From JADFNO01 sp965369945 (GTDB taxonomy: Bacteria > Planctomycetota > Phycisphaerae > Phycisphaerales > SM1A02): DNA of 30,197 nucleotides. The DNA lies in contig CBDUST010000013.1 in NCBI GenBank assembly GCA_965369945.1, positions 1-30,197 on the forward strand, given 5' to 3'. Shown here one piece after another: positions 1-7,385 of this stretch (its first letter is position 1; every line of letters starts with the position of its first letter). Below the pieces are notes generated by a model. It was not told the DNA's origin and did no database searches. It worked only from the letters and a program-made list of their open reading frames with translations. A program made the position numbers and the translations under genes.

Positions 1-55
1 TCAATGAACGCCCGTGAGCGCCATTGACACCGCGTCGCCACGGCGGCTACACGGG
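1..55. repeat. 55-bp direct repeat, copy 1
   Basis: This stretch is repeated without mismatch at 122-176, giving a period of 121 bp. Each copy starts with an inverted repeat, TCAATG...CATTGA, around a 15-nt centre. After the 55 bp the two copies stay loosely similar for about 15 more bases and then diverge. The copies lie downstream of the rpsI stop codon on the minus strand. I recognise no insertion-sequence end or known repeat family. Confidence 0.85.
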
Positions 56-121
56 GAGAATCGTCCATCAACAGTTTTCTATTCCGACCGTTTAGCCTCG
101 CCGGCCACGGCGGGTCGAACG

Positions 122-176
122 TCAATGAACGCCCGTGAGCGCCATTGACACCGCGTCGCCACGGCGGCTACACGGG
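122..176. repeat. 55-bp direct repeat, copy 2
   Basis: Perfect copy of positions 1-55, with the same internal TCAATG/CATTGA inverted repeat. It lies 40 bp beyond the rpsI stop codon, so it would be in the 3' untranslated part of the rplM-rpsI transcript. Because the window begins inside copy 1, more copies may lie further left. Confidence 0.85.
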
Positions 177-215
177 CGGAACCGTCTATAAACCCAGTGT
201 CGAGCGGTTCGACGC

Positions 216-812
216 TTATCGCTTCGAGAACTGGAATCGTCTTCGGGCGCCGCGCTGGCCGTACTTCTTCCGTTCGACCTTCCTTGGATCGCGGGAGAGG
301 AATGCATTGGACCGAAGGATCGGCTCGAGCCGTTCGTCGTAGCGTCGCAAAGCACGGGCGAGGCCCAAAACGATCGCCCCGGCCTGACCCATATACCCGC
401 CGCCTTGAACATTCACATGAACGTCCAAGCTCCCGGTGGTATTGGTCTTGTCCAAGACGTTCAACAAGTCCGCACGATCGCGATCCTCAGTGAAGTAGGT
501 GTCGTGCGCCTTTTTGTTGACCTGGAACTTCCCATCACCGGGGCGAATTCGAACTCGCGCGACGGCCGTCTTTCGCCGACCCGTTCCCCACCACCAATGG
601 CCGTCCGGCGGAGCGCCGCTTGGCTTGGGCACGAGCTTTTCAGCAGTGTCCGCAGCTTTGGGCTTGCGCGGTTTGGTTGGCTTCTTCTCTGGAGGACTTG
701 CTTTTGCTGAGGCTTCAGCATCGCCCGCATCAGCCGGAGTTGCCGCTGCGCTTTCCTCTTGCGGTGTTTCTTTTGAGTCGTCGGTGGAGGGGCTTTTTTC
801 TATTTCAGTCAT
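216..812 (-). CDS. rpsI: 30S ribosomal protein S9 (uS9) with long N-terminal extension
   Basis: Encodes ribosomal protein uS9 of the small subunit; its C-terminal tail reaches the P-site tRNA in the family. The 198-aa product has a recognisable S9 core from about residue 71 (GTGRRKTAVARVRI) and ends with the diagnostic KKYGQRGARRRFQFSKR. The first ~70 residues are a low-complexity Ala/Pro/Lys/Glu extension absent from the ~130-aa E. coli protein. It follows rplM on the same strand after a 76-bp spacer, the conserved rplM-rpsI order. An ATG closer to the core is not evident, so the extension appears to be genuinely encoded. Confidence 0.97.
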   Translation of the reverse strand: MTEIEKSPSTDDSKETPQEESAAATPADAGDAEASAKASPPEKKPTKPRKPKAADTAEKLVPKPSGAPPDGHWWWGTGRRKTAVARVRIRPGDGKFQVNKKAHDTYFTEDRDRADLLNVLDKTNTTGSLDVHVNVQGGGYMGQAGAIVLGLARALRRYDERLEPILRSNAFLSRDPRKVERKKYGQRGARRRFQFSKR

Positions 813-863
813 GCTGTTCGTAGGCTCACTGCGCCTGTTTGAAGAACTGTTTTGTCGTGATCA

Positions 864-881
864 CAGGACGACGATGTCCTG
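864..881. promoter_or_regulatory. Inverted repeat in the rplM-rpsI spacer
   Basis: CAGGAC, a 6-nt loop and GTCCTG form a perfect 6-bp stem just after the rplM stop codon. It lies in the transcribed spacer before rpsI and could fold in the mRNA, for example as a stability or attenuation element. On the plus strand a T-run follows it, but no plus-strand gene ends here. Function is not known. Confidence 0.35.
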
Positions 882-888
882 GGGCTTT

Positions 889-1323
889 TTAATCGTCGAG
901 GCCGATTGGATGTTGAGCGTGATGCGGATGGTCGGGACCGGCGTAGACCTTGAGTTTGCTGAGCATCTGCCGACCGAGCTTGCTCTTGGGGAGCATCCGA
1001 CGAACGGAGTTCTCGATCACCCCCTGGGGTCGGCGTTCCAGCAGCGAGCCGTAGGTCTCAGCCTTGAGTCCGCCTGGGTAGCCGCTGAACCGCAGCCTCT
1101 TTTTCTGCTCGGCCTTTCGGCCGGTGAGAACGATTTTCTCAGCGTTCGTGACGACCACGTAATCGCCACAATCGACATGAGGGGTGTACTGCGGGCGGTG
1201 CTTGCCCATGAGGATCGTGGCAATCCGCACGGACAGCCGGCCGAGGATCTCACCCTCAGCGTTCACCTGCCGCCATGCGGGGGTGATGTCTCCAGCCTTG
1301 GCAAAATAGGTCTGGCGCGGCAT
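889..1323 (-). CDS. rplM: 50S ribosomal protein L13 (uL13)
   Basis: Encodes large-subunit protein uL13. The product begins MPRQTYFAKAGD and contains the family hallmarks: W32-region ILGRLSVRIATILMGKH, then VVVTNAEKIVLTGRK, and MLPKSKLGRQMLSKLKVY near the C-terminus. Length is 144 aa, close to the 142 aa of E. coli. The frame stays open 15 codons further upstream, but the start at 1323 matches the family N-terminus and was chosen. It is the first gene of a two-gene minus-strand operon with rpsI, and a plausible promoter lies about 60-90 bp upstream. Confidence 0.97.
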   Translation of the reverse strand: MPRQTYFAKAGDITPAWRQVNAEGEILGRLSVRIATILMGKHRPQYTPHVDCGDYVVVTNAEKIVLTGRKAEQKKRLRFSGYPGGLKAETYGSLLERRPQGVIENSVRRMLPKSKLGRQMLSKLKVYAGPDHPHHAQHPIGLDD

Positions 1324-1385
1324 TGCTCTACCCGATATCCATAAAGCACGACCCCTTGTTCCGGCCAAGGAGTCGCTGACCTGTC

Positions 1386-1413
1386 AGCGTAGCCACCCCA
1401 TGGGGCGTGTCAA
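1386..1413 (-). promoter_or_regulatory. Candidate sigma70-type promoter for rplM-rpsI
   Basis: On the minus strand there is a perfect TTGACA at 1413-1408, a 16-bp spacer, and TACGCT at 1391-1386 as a weak -10. Transcription would start near 1379, giving a leader of about 55 nt before the rplM start. The -35 match is strong and the -10 is poor. Confidence 0.4.
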
Positions 1414-1573
1414 GCGATTGGGCCGGCAACGCCGATTCGGTGTCCGTCGCGATCGGGGGCCATCTTTGCGGCAGAGGCCGCTATACGCTGGTCCGGGCAG
1501 GGCAGCCTCGACGCGATAAGCTACGGCACCGACAGGCGGTGTACTTGCATTCTCCCTTTTGGTGTGACGTCCA

Positions 1574-3106
1574 ATGGATCTGATTCACGAGTTGCAGCCC
1601 GGCGATCCGCTCCAGCCCGCCGACGATTGGCAACCGGCCAAGGAACCGCCTCCAAGCCGAGGCCATCCGCTCATCGCCTGGGTGGGCATCATCGCCATGT
1701 GTGCCTTGGCCCTGTGGGTTCAACAGAAGGCTGTCGACACGGTGTTGCCGGACGACGGGAGCGATCCGATCGACGTCGTGATGATGAAGATCCAAGGGCG
1801 GCACTTGGTCACTTCCGGCCAATGGGTCAAGGACGACCGCGAAGCGCTGGACAAGCTGTACAAACAGTATCAGGGGCTGCTGAACATCGGATCGGTCGGC
1901 CAACGCCAACGGTTTGTCATCCTCGCTGCGGAGCTCGCTGGGGTAGAGGAGGCAAGTCGCGTTCTACGGGAGCTTGACACTGAGCTGGCCGACCCCCCTT
2001 TGGGTGATCCGCCCGAGCTGACCGAAGCTCAGGCCGAGATTCAGGGCTTGCTACAGGCGTTGTATGGACCAGAGGCGTCCGCCGATGATCCAGACCCCGG
2101 TTCGACTCGGTTAACTGAAGATCAGCGCGAGTTGCTCATTAAGCGCCTTGGATGGTTCGGTCAATTGGCATTAGCACCACCTGGAACCCCGGACGAGGCC
2201 GATCGCAAGTCGGCGCTCGCACCTGCGTATCGAGTGACCATCGTGCTGATCGGCGCGCTAATCCTCGGAGGGCTCGTTGGTTTCGCCGGCTTCGTCGGGT
2301 TGATGGTCATGGGAGTTCTGACGCTGGTGGGAAAGGTGCGATCCGGTCTCGTCGCCGGCGGAGGAGCGCATGGGATCTATGCCGAGACCTTCGCAATCTG
2401 GATGATCCTGTTCGTTGGGTTGCAAGTGGTAGCGGGCTTGATCGCCACTGTACCAGGGATGCAAGACCATCACTTGATCATCGGGGCCGCCGCGTTCTTC
2501 GTCTCACTGGGGGTATTGGCGTGGCCGGTGGTCCGCGGCGTCCCGTGGCGTCAGGTCCGGATCGACATCGGTTGGACGCTCGGCCGTAAACCTGCACTCG
2601 AGCCGATCTTCGGCGTGGCCGGGTACGCGATGACACTTCCATTACTTGGGGTCGGGGTCGTGGTAGTCTTTCTGTTGATGCTCGCACAGACGGCGATCGC
2701 TGGGCCTCAGCCGACCTTCGCACCCAGTGGTGGTCCGGCACATCCAATCATTACCGACTTGGCGCAGGGGCAGTGGTGGGCGACAACTCAAGTGCTGCTT
2801 CTGGCCGTCGTCGCGGCGCCGATTGTCGAAGAGACGATGTTCCGCGGCGTCCTGTACCGGCATCTTCGCGATGCCAGCGCTCGAATGGGACTTGTGCTGA
2901 GCGTCTTGCTGAGCACCCTCATCAACACTTCTGTGTTTGCGGTCATCCACCCTCAGGGATGGGTTGCGATGCCTTTGTTGATGGCGTTAGCGTGTGGCTT
3001 CACGCTTATGAGAGAGTGGCGCGGCACCGTTGTGCCGTCGATGATGATCCACGGAATCTCCAACGGTCTGGTCGTGACAATGTTGATATTACTGGTCGCA
3101 GACTAG
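1574..3106 (+). CDS. CPBP-family intramembrane metalloprotease
   Basis: Integral membrane protein of the CPBP (CAAX protease and bacteriocin-processing, Abi) family. The 510-aa product has a soluble N-terminal part (residues ~50-210) between a first membrane segment at ~35-50 and a C-terminal bundle of hydrophobic segments. The three family motifs are visible in order: EETMFR at 419-424, FAVIHP at 455-460 and HGISN at 493-497, supplying the paired Glu, Arg and His residues expected for metal binding. The N-terminal soluble region of ~160 residues is longer than in minimal CPBP proteins and I do not recognise it. It is divergent from rplM. Substrate cannot be inferred. Confidence 0.9.
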   Translation: MDLIHELQPGDPLQPADDWQPAKEPPPSRGHPLIAWVGIIAMCALALWVQQKAVDTVLPDDGSDPIDVVMMKIQGRHLVTSGQWVKDDREALDKLYKQYQGLLNIGSVGQRQRFVILAAELAGVEEASRVLRELDTELADPPLGDPPELTEAQAEIQGLLQALYGPEASADDPDPGSTRLTEDQRELLIKRLGWFGQLALAPPGTPDEADRKSALAPAYRVTIVLIGALILGGLVGFAGFVGLMVMGVLTLVGKVRSGLVAGGGAHGIYAETFAIWMILFVGLQVVAGLIATVPGMQDHHLIIGAAAFFVSLGVLAWPVVRGVPWRQVRIDIGWTLGRKPALEPIFGVAGYAMTLPLLGVGVVVVFLLMLAQTAIAGPQPTFAPSGGPAHPIITDLAQGQWWATTQVLLLAVVAAPIVEETMFRGVLYRHLRDASARMGLVLSVLLSTLINTSVFAVIHPQGWVAMPLLMALACGFTLMREWRGTVVPSMMIHGISNGLVVTMLILLVAD

Positions 3107-3196
3107 GCGGTTGTGGCGGCTCCATGATTCGTAACAGCTTATATAACAATGGGTTACAGAGATTCATGCGCGGTTTCTCAATCGTAGGCTACCGCC

Positions 3197-3226
3197 TTGC
3201 TCTTCGGTGGGTGCTTGGCGCATAAT
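3197..3226 (+). promoter_or_regulatory. Candidate promoter for the exported protein at 3251
   Basis: TTGCTC at 3197-3202, an 18-bp spacer and CATAAT at 3221-3226 resemble sigma70 -35 and -10 boxes. Transcription would begin near 3233, immediately before the GGTGGAG ribosome-binding site at 3236-3242. Confidence 0.35.
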
Positions 3227-3250
3227 GGCCGTTCCGGTGGAGCCGCGCTT

Positions 3251-4012
3251 ATGGCCAGGTTCACACACACCATCATCGTCGCTAGCGCCGCCATTGTCCT
3301 GGGAAGCGCTGCCGCTTTGGCGGATCAGAACACGATCGGGTCGATCTCCTCACCTCAAATTGCCTCCTCGCAAGATATCGCCTCCGATCGCGCCGATGCT
3401 TTAGCGTTCTTCGAATCGCTCGTCGATCACTATCGCGGGCTTGTTGCGTATGAAGATGTCGCCGACGTCGTGCAGATCACCACTCGGCCCGGCGAGGAAC
3501 CGCAACGCGTTGAGACGCGCATCGCCGCCACGATCCAAAACGGCAAACTGCGAGTTGAGACGCCGGGGTCACAGATGCGCGACTCCATCGGCCTGGAGGT
3601 TCCCCTCAAAACCAGCCCGGCTATGGAAGCCTTCGTCCAGAAGTACAACCTCTGGATCGCGCCGCACATGGCGCTGCGATTCACAGACGAACCCCTCCAA
3701 GACTTCCGCCTCGGCGTTGAAGAGGGATTTACGCCCACGCTCACCGAGACCGTCATCATCAATGGGAGATCGCTCGTTCATCTGCAACTCACCAGTGGCG
3801 ATGGGCTCAGCGAAGACTACACCGCTAGGTTTGATCTATACGTCGATCCCGAGTCGATGCTGATTCAGCGGATTGAAGGGGAGCAGCGGTTGCCGGACGG
3901 CGCTGATTACAGTACGGCACTTGACATCACGCCAATTCGCGCTGACCAAGGTGACGTTGCCACTCCTGAGGACAACAACTCAGGGCAGGGCGCCGCTGGC
4001 CAGATGAGTTAG
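3251..4012 (+). CDS. Exported LolA/DUF2092-like protein
   Basis: A 253-aa protein with a clear Sec signal peptide (MARFTHTIIVASAAIVLG..ALA, cleavage near residue 24). The mature part has the pattern of the outer-membrane lipoprotein-sorting (LolA-like, DUF2092) fold: FESLVDHYRGLVAYED near the start, alternating strands such as VETRIAATIQNGKLRVET, and a C-terminal YTARFDLYVDPESMLIQRIEGE. The assignment is by pattern only. Start 3251 was chosen because GGTGGAG at 3236-3242 lies 8 nt upstream and the signal peptide begins there; an in-frame start at 3197 has no such support. It stands alone between the protease and mrp. It may bind a lipid or hydrophobic ligand, which is inference. Confidence 0.7.
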   Translation: MARFTHTIIVASAAIVLGSAAALADQNTIGSISSPQIASSQDIASDRADALAFFESLVDHYRGLVAYEDVADVVQITTRPGEEPQRVETRIAATIQNGKLRVETPGSQMRDSIGLEVPLKTSPAMEAFVQKYNLWIAPHMALRFTDEPLQDFRLGVEEGFTPTLTETVIINGRSLVHLQLTSGDGLSEDYTARFDLYVDPESMLIQRIEGEQRLPDGADYSTALDITPIRADQGDVATPEDNNSGQGAAGQMS

Positions 4013-4052
4013 TCCCCGCAGCGTTCGCCTCTAACGTCGCTCGCTTCGCCGT

Positions 4053-5153
4053 TCATCGAACCGAAAGCGTCGGCTGAACAAACTTGCCGCTCATGGAGGC
4101 GATCGAGATCTGAGACGCCAGGTTCTTGCAAAGTCGATCGAGTTCCTCGGCCAATTCCGGGTTGACCTGCCAATTCTTCAGCGGCTCGCCGTTATCGCAG
4201 TTGGCCCGCAACTCCATGTGGATGGGCACCGCCCCGAGGAAGGGTAGGCTCATCTCCTGGGCCAGAGTTTGCGCGCCGCCTCGGCCGAAGATGTCGTACG
4301 TCTTGCCGTCGTCGCCAACGAAGTAACTCATGTTCTCAACGATTCCCAGCATTTCCACCCCGAGTTGCTGGAACATCTTGACAGCTCGACGGGCGTCGTC
4401 TTGGGCAACCTTCTGCGGTGTGCAGACGACAACCGCACCTGTCAGCGGCAGCAGTTGCGTCAGCGTCAACGGCACATCGCCCGTACCCGGCGGCAAATCC
4501 ACGATCAGATAGTCCAACTCGCCCCAGTCCGTCTGCGTTGCGAGCTGCTTGAATGCGCCATGCGCCATCGGGCCGCGCCAGATCAGCGCTTTGTCCGGCG
4601 GCACCAGCTTGCCGATGGTCATCGCCTTGATGCCGTGCACTTCAAAGGGCAAGAGCGTATTGCCGCGGGTTCCAGCTGGGATGTCATCGAGTCCGAGCAT
4701 GGTCGTGAGCGACGGGCCATAGATATCGCCGTCGAGCAAGCCGGCCTTCGCGCCCAGCTTCGCCAGACCGACCGCGAGGGCTACTGCAATGGTCGATTTG
4801 CCTACGCCGCCTTTGCCGGCTCCGACCGCGATGACATGCTTCACATTCGGAAGCGGGTTGCCGTTATCGCGAGTTCGCTCGTTGGGGCTGCGAACATCAG
4901 CGGAGAACTCGACGTTCACTTCACCGACGGGTTCACCGACCTCCTCGGCCTTGGCTCGAACCGCCTCGACGATGTCATCGTGAATCTTGTCTTTCAGCGG
5001 ACAAGCCGGTGTCGTCAGCTCGATGTGGATCGCAACATCGCTCCCATCCACGCGAACGTCCTTGACCATATTCAAGGTGACCAAGTCCTTGTGGAGGTCT
5101 GGGTCCTTGACGGTTCGCAGCGCGTCGTGCACGTGTTCAGTGGTCAGCGGCAT
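4053..5153 (-). CDS. mrp: Mrp/NBP35-family iron-sulfur carrier ATPase
   Basis: Cytoplasmic P-loop ATPase of the Mrp/ApbC family, which carries Fe-S clusters to apo-proteins. Residues 1-~85 form a MIP18 (DUF59) domain (VKDPDLHKDLV; TPACPLKD). The ATPase has the deviant Walker A GKGGVGKS at 113-120, DGDIYGPS at 141-148 and DLPPGTGD at 219-226. Total length, 366 aa, is normal. At residues 274-290 the usual CxxC segment reads NMSYFVGDDGKTYDIFG, so both cluster-binding cysteines are absent. The start at 5153 is preceded by GAGGTGAT, an excellent Shine-Dalgarno. It is convergent with the exported gene at 3251 and divergent from the one at 5267. Confidence 0.93.
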   Translation of the reverse strand: MPLTTEHVHDALRTVKDPDLHKDLVTLNMVKDVRVDGSDVAIHIELTTPACPLKDKIHDDIVEAVRAKAEEVGEPVGEVNVEFSADVRSPNERTRDNGNPLPNVKHVIAVGAGKGGVGKSTIAVALAVGLAKLGAKAGLLDGDIYGPSLTTMLGLDDIPAGTRGNTLLPFEVHGIKAMTIGKLVPPDKALIWRGPMAHGAFKQLATQTDWGELDYLIVDLPPGTGDVPLTLTQLLPLTGAVVVCTPQKVAQDDARRAVKMFQQLGVEMLGIVENMSYFVGDDGKTYDIFGRGGAQTLAQEMSLPFLGAVPIHMELRANCDNGEPLKNWQVNPELAEELDRLCKNLASQISIASMSGKFVQPTLSVR

Positions 5154-5266
5154 TGAATCACCTCATCACCCCCTCCGGAGGAACATCATACGCCCGTGCT
5201 TGAGCAATATGCGCCGGTTCGGGGCGTTGGACGATATAGTGGTGAATGAGTATGGGAGTTGACCCT

Positions 5267-5866
5267 ATGATGCGCTACCCACCGGTTTGGATTGTGTTGC
5301 TCGCCCTGACCGGTTCAGCCGCCCTCGCGCAGACGACCCAACCGGCCAGGTTGGCGAAGGAGGGGGCGGCTGAGCAAACCTCCTCCAAAGACCTCCTCGC
5401 CGGGCCGAAGGTGGATGATGAAGCGGCCCGCGAGACTGATCCGCAGTTCGGCGGCGCGGGGCGAGATCGGGCCAGGGTTTTGGCGCCGCCTCGACAGTGG
5501 TTCGGACTACTGAGAAAGTTGGACCTCGACGAGGATCAGGCCCTCGAAGTCCGCCGGCTGGTTCAATCTTTCCAAAAGGCAGCCCGTGCCCATCAGCAAG
5601 CCAACGGCCAGCGGCTGCGGGAGTTGCAAGTTCAGGTCCGCGAAGCCCGCGGCGCCGGGAGGGACGTTCCGGTCCAGGTGCGTCGCGAGTTGGGGAAACT
5701 GCGCTCTTTCGCTCCCAAGCCCGCTGCGTATCAGGCGAAGATTTGGAGCGTACTGACCGAAACGCAGCAGGAAACGATGCGGGCTGGCTTGGCCCAGATC
5801 CGTCAGCGGATCGCCGAGCGGCGGATCGCCCGAGCGGAGCACAGACGACCCGGCGATGGGCAGTGA
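5267..5866 (+). CDS. Small exported Arg-rich helical protein, Spy/CpxP-like tail
   Basis: A 199-aa protein with a signal peptide (MMRYPPVWIVLLALTGSAALAQ). The mature region is predicted helical and rich in Arg, Gln and Ala. It has two segments, LDLDEDQALEVRRLVQSFQ and LTETQQETMRAGLAQIRQRI, which resemble the LTxxQ repeats of the Spy/CpxP periplasmic chaperone superfamily. That match is weak, and I cannot assign a role. The start at 5267 is preferred because GGGAG at 5255-5259 lies 7 nt upstream; an in-frame ATG at 5246 is possible and would add seven residues before the signal peptide. It diverges from mrp. Confidence 0.65.
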   Translation: MMRYPPVWIVLLALTGSAALAQTTQPARLAKEGAAEQTSSKDLLAGPKVDDEAARETDPQFGGAGRDRARVLAPPRQWFGLLRKLDLDEDQALEVRRLVQSFQKAARAHQQANGQRLRELQVQVREARGAGRDVPVQVRRELGKLRSFAPKPAAYQAKIWSVLTETQQETMRAGLAQIRQRIAERRIARAEHRRPGDGQ

Positions 5867-6206
5867 CCGCCCGCCGCGCTCCGACGCCATGTCACCAACG
5901 GATCTCGACGATCGAGCGCAGCGGCGCCTTCGGTTCCTCAGATCCCGTCAGTCACGACAGATCAGCCCCGGCATTGTGAAGAATTGAAGGTGATTTCGAC
6001 ACTCTCCCGCGTAACACGGACGGGCCGCCGCCGACGAGCACGTCGGAGATGACGGTTGGGGCTTGGCCATGTGTTGCTCATCCATCCGATCGGTATCCTG
6101 GTATATCCTTGCATCCCCATCGGTGCCGTGGCTGTGTCCGAGACATCGTCCAGACCTTTCGCCAAGTAATGAGGCTAACGGTCGGCGATCCCAAGATCGG
6201 TCGGTT
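5867..6206. other. 340-bp gene-free stretch at left edge of the glycan island
   Basis: I see no convincing gene, tRNA or terminator here. The frame of the downstream glycosyltransferase stays open back to 6063, but that upstream part does not resemble the family. The stretch separates the conserved left side from the polysaccharide genes. Confidence 0.5.
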
Positions 6207-7373
6207 ATGAAGATTGTCCAGTACATGTCGAGGATAAGACTGGAAGATGGCGGTGTTGTCCGGGCCGTTCTCGATCTGTGCGGGGCGTTGACTGCGCGCG
6301 GGCATGAGTTGACGCTTCTGGCCGGCGATTGTTCAGATGTGCCAGAGACTTGGCGCAGCGGCGGCGAAGGTCTGCCTCGTGTTCACACCCTTCCAGGGCG
6401 ATCCGGGCCGCTTCCGAGGCTAACGCCGCAGGCAACGCTTGATGCGCGACGGATCATTCAGGAAGCGGATGTCCTTCATCTGCATGTGCCGTGGGATCCA
6501 ATCTGCGTTCAACTGGGTCGGATTGCGCGCCAAGCAGGCGTCCCGTATCTTGTCGGCATCCATGGCATGCTGGACGACTGGTCGATGAAGCAAAAGGCGC
6601 TCAAGAAGCGTTTGTATCTCGCAATCAAGGGAAGACGGTTCCTCGAACAGGCGGCCGCGGTCCACTGCACGGCTCAAGCCGAACGTGAACAGTCCGAAAA
6701 GTGGTACCCAAACGGTCGCCCGGTCGTGTTGCCGCTGATCTTTGACGTTCAGGAGTACGTCGATCTCCCCGGCCCCCAACGGGCACGCCAAGCCTTCGCC
6801 TCGGTGATTCCCAATACCGACCAGCCGGTCTTGCTGTTCCTGAGCCGGCTGCATCCGAAGAAGCAGGTGGATCTGTTGATCGAAGCTGCCGGTGAGCTGC
6901 GCCGACGTGGTGTTGCGTTCAAGCTGCTCATCGCCGGCACCGGTGACGAGCCGTACGAAGCTCAGCTGCGGGAGCTTGTCAAGGAGCGCGCGCTGACGGA
7001 GCAGGTCGCGTTTGTCGGGTTCGTGACCGGAAAGGAAAAGGTCTCGCTCTATCAGGCCGCGCACCTCTTCGTCCTGCCCACGCACCAGGAGAACTGGGGA
7101 TTCGTGCTCTTAGAGTCGCTGGCCTGTGGCACGCCGGTGATTACAACCAAAGGTGTTGACATCTGGCCCGAACTTGAGTCCACCGGGGGAGCCGTCATCG
7201 CCGATGCTTCCCCGGATGCGATCGCAGATGCCATCGTGGAGTTGCTGTCCGATGACCGGAGGCGTGAATCGATGGGCGTCAAAGGGCGAGACTGGGTCTT
7301 GCAGAACCTCACCGTTGAGCGCGTGTTGGATCGCTATGAACAGTTGTATCGTGAGATAAGCGCACGCGACTAA
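6207..7373 (+). CDS. GT4-family glycosyltransferase
   Basis: Retaining GT-B glycosyltransferase that would add a sugar from a nucleotide donor to a lipid-linked glycan on the cytoplasmic face of the membrane. The 388-aa product begins MKIVQYMSR and has an N-terminal acceptor domain (DGGVVRAVLDLCGALTARGHE; YLVGIHGMLDDW). The C-terminal Glycos_transf_1 domain contains LLFLSRLHPKKQVDLLIEA, LLIAGTGDE, and the EX7E motif with E295 and E303 in ENWGFVLLESLACGTPVI. Length fits the family. The start was set by the conserved MKIVQ beginning; no good Shine-Dalgarno is visible. The next gene, a flippase, is convergent 12 bp away. It is the only glycosyltransferase in the window, so others must lie elsewhere. 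Confidence 0.92.
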   Translation: MKIVQYMSRIRLEDGGVVRAVLDLCGALTARGHELTLLAGDCSDVPETWRSGGEGLPRVHTLPGRSGPLPRLTPQATLDARRIIQEADVLHLHVPWDPICVQLGRIARQAGVPYLVGIHGMLDDWSMKQKALKKRLYLAIKGRRFLEQAAAVHCTAQAEREQSEKWYPNGRPVVLPLIFDVQEYVDLPGPQRARQAFASVIPNTDQPVLLFLSRLHPKKQVDLLIEAAGELRRRGVAFKLLIAGTGDEPYEAQLRELVKERALTEQVAFVGFVTGKEKVSLYQAAHLFVLPTHQENWGFVLLESLACGTPVITTKGVDIWPELESTGGAVIADASPDAIADAIVELLSDDRRRESMGVKGRDWVLQNLTVERVLDRYEQLYREISARD

Positions 7374-7385
7374 GTTGCCGCCTCT

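Noticed and set aside
1..176. Possible CRISPR array
   Set aside because: Only two 55-bp copies with a 66-bp gap, no further repeats and no cas genes; length and spacing do not fit.
4269..5156. 295-codon open frame on the plus strand
   Set aside because: It lies wholly over mrp on the other strand and has no family-like features; mrp is clearly coding.
6063..6206. N-terminal extension of the GT4 glycosyltransferase
   Set aside because: The frame is open, but the extra 48 residues are Cys/Pro/Arg-rich and unlike the family, which starts MKI.
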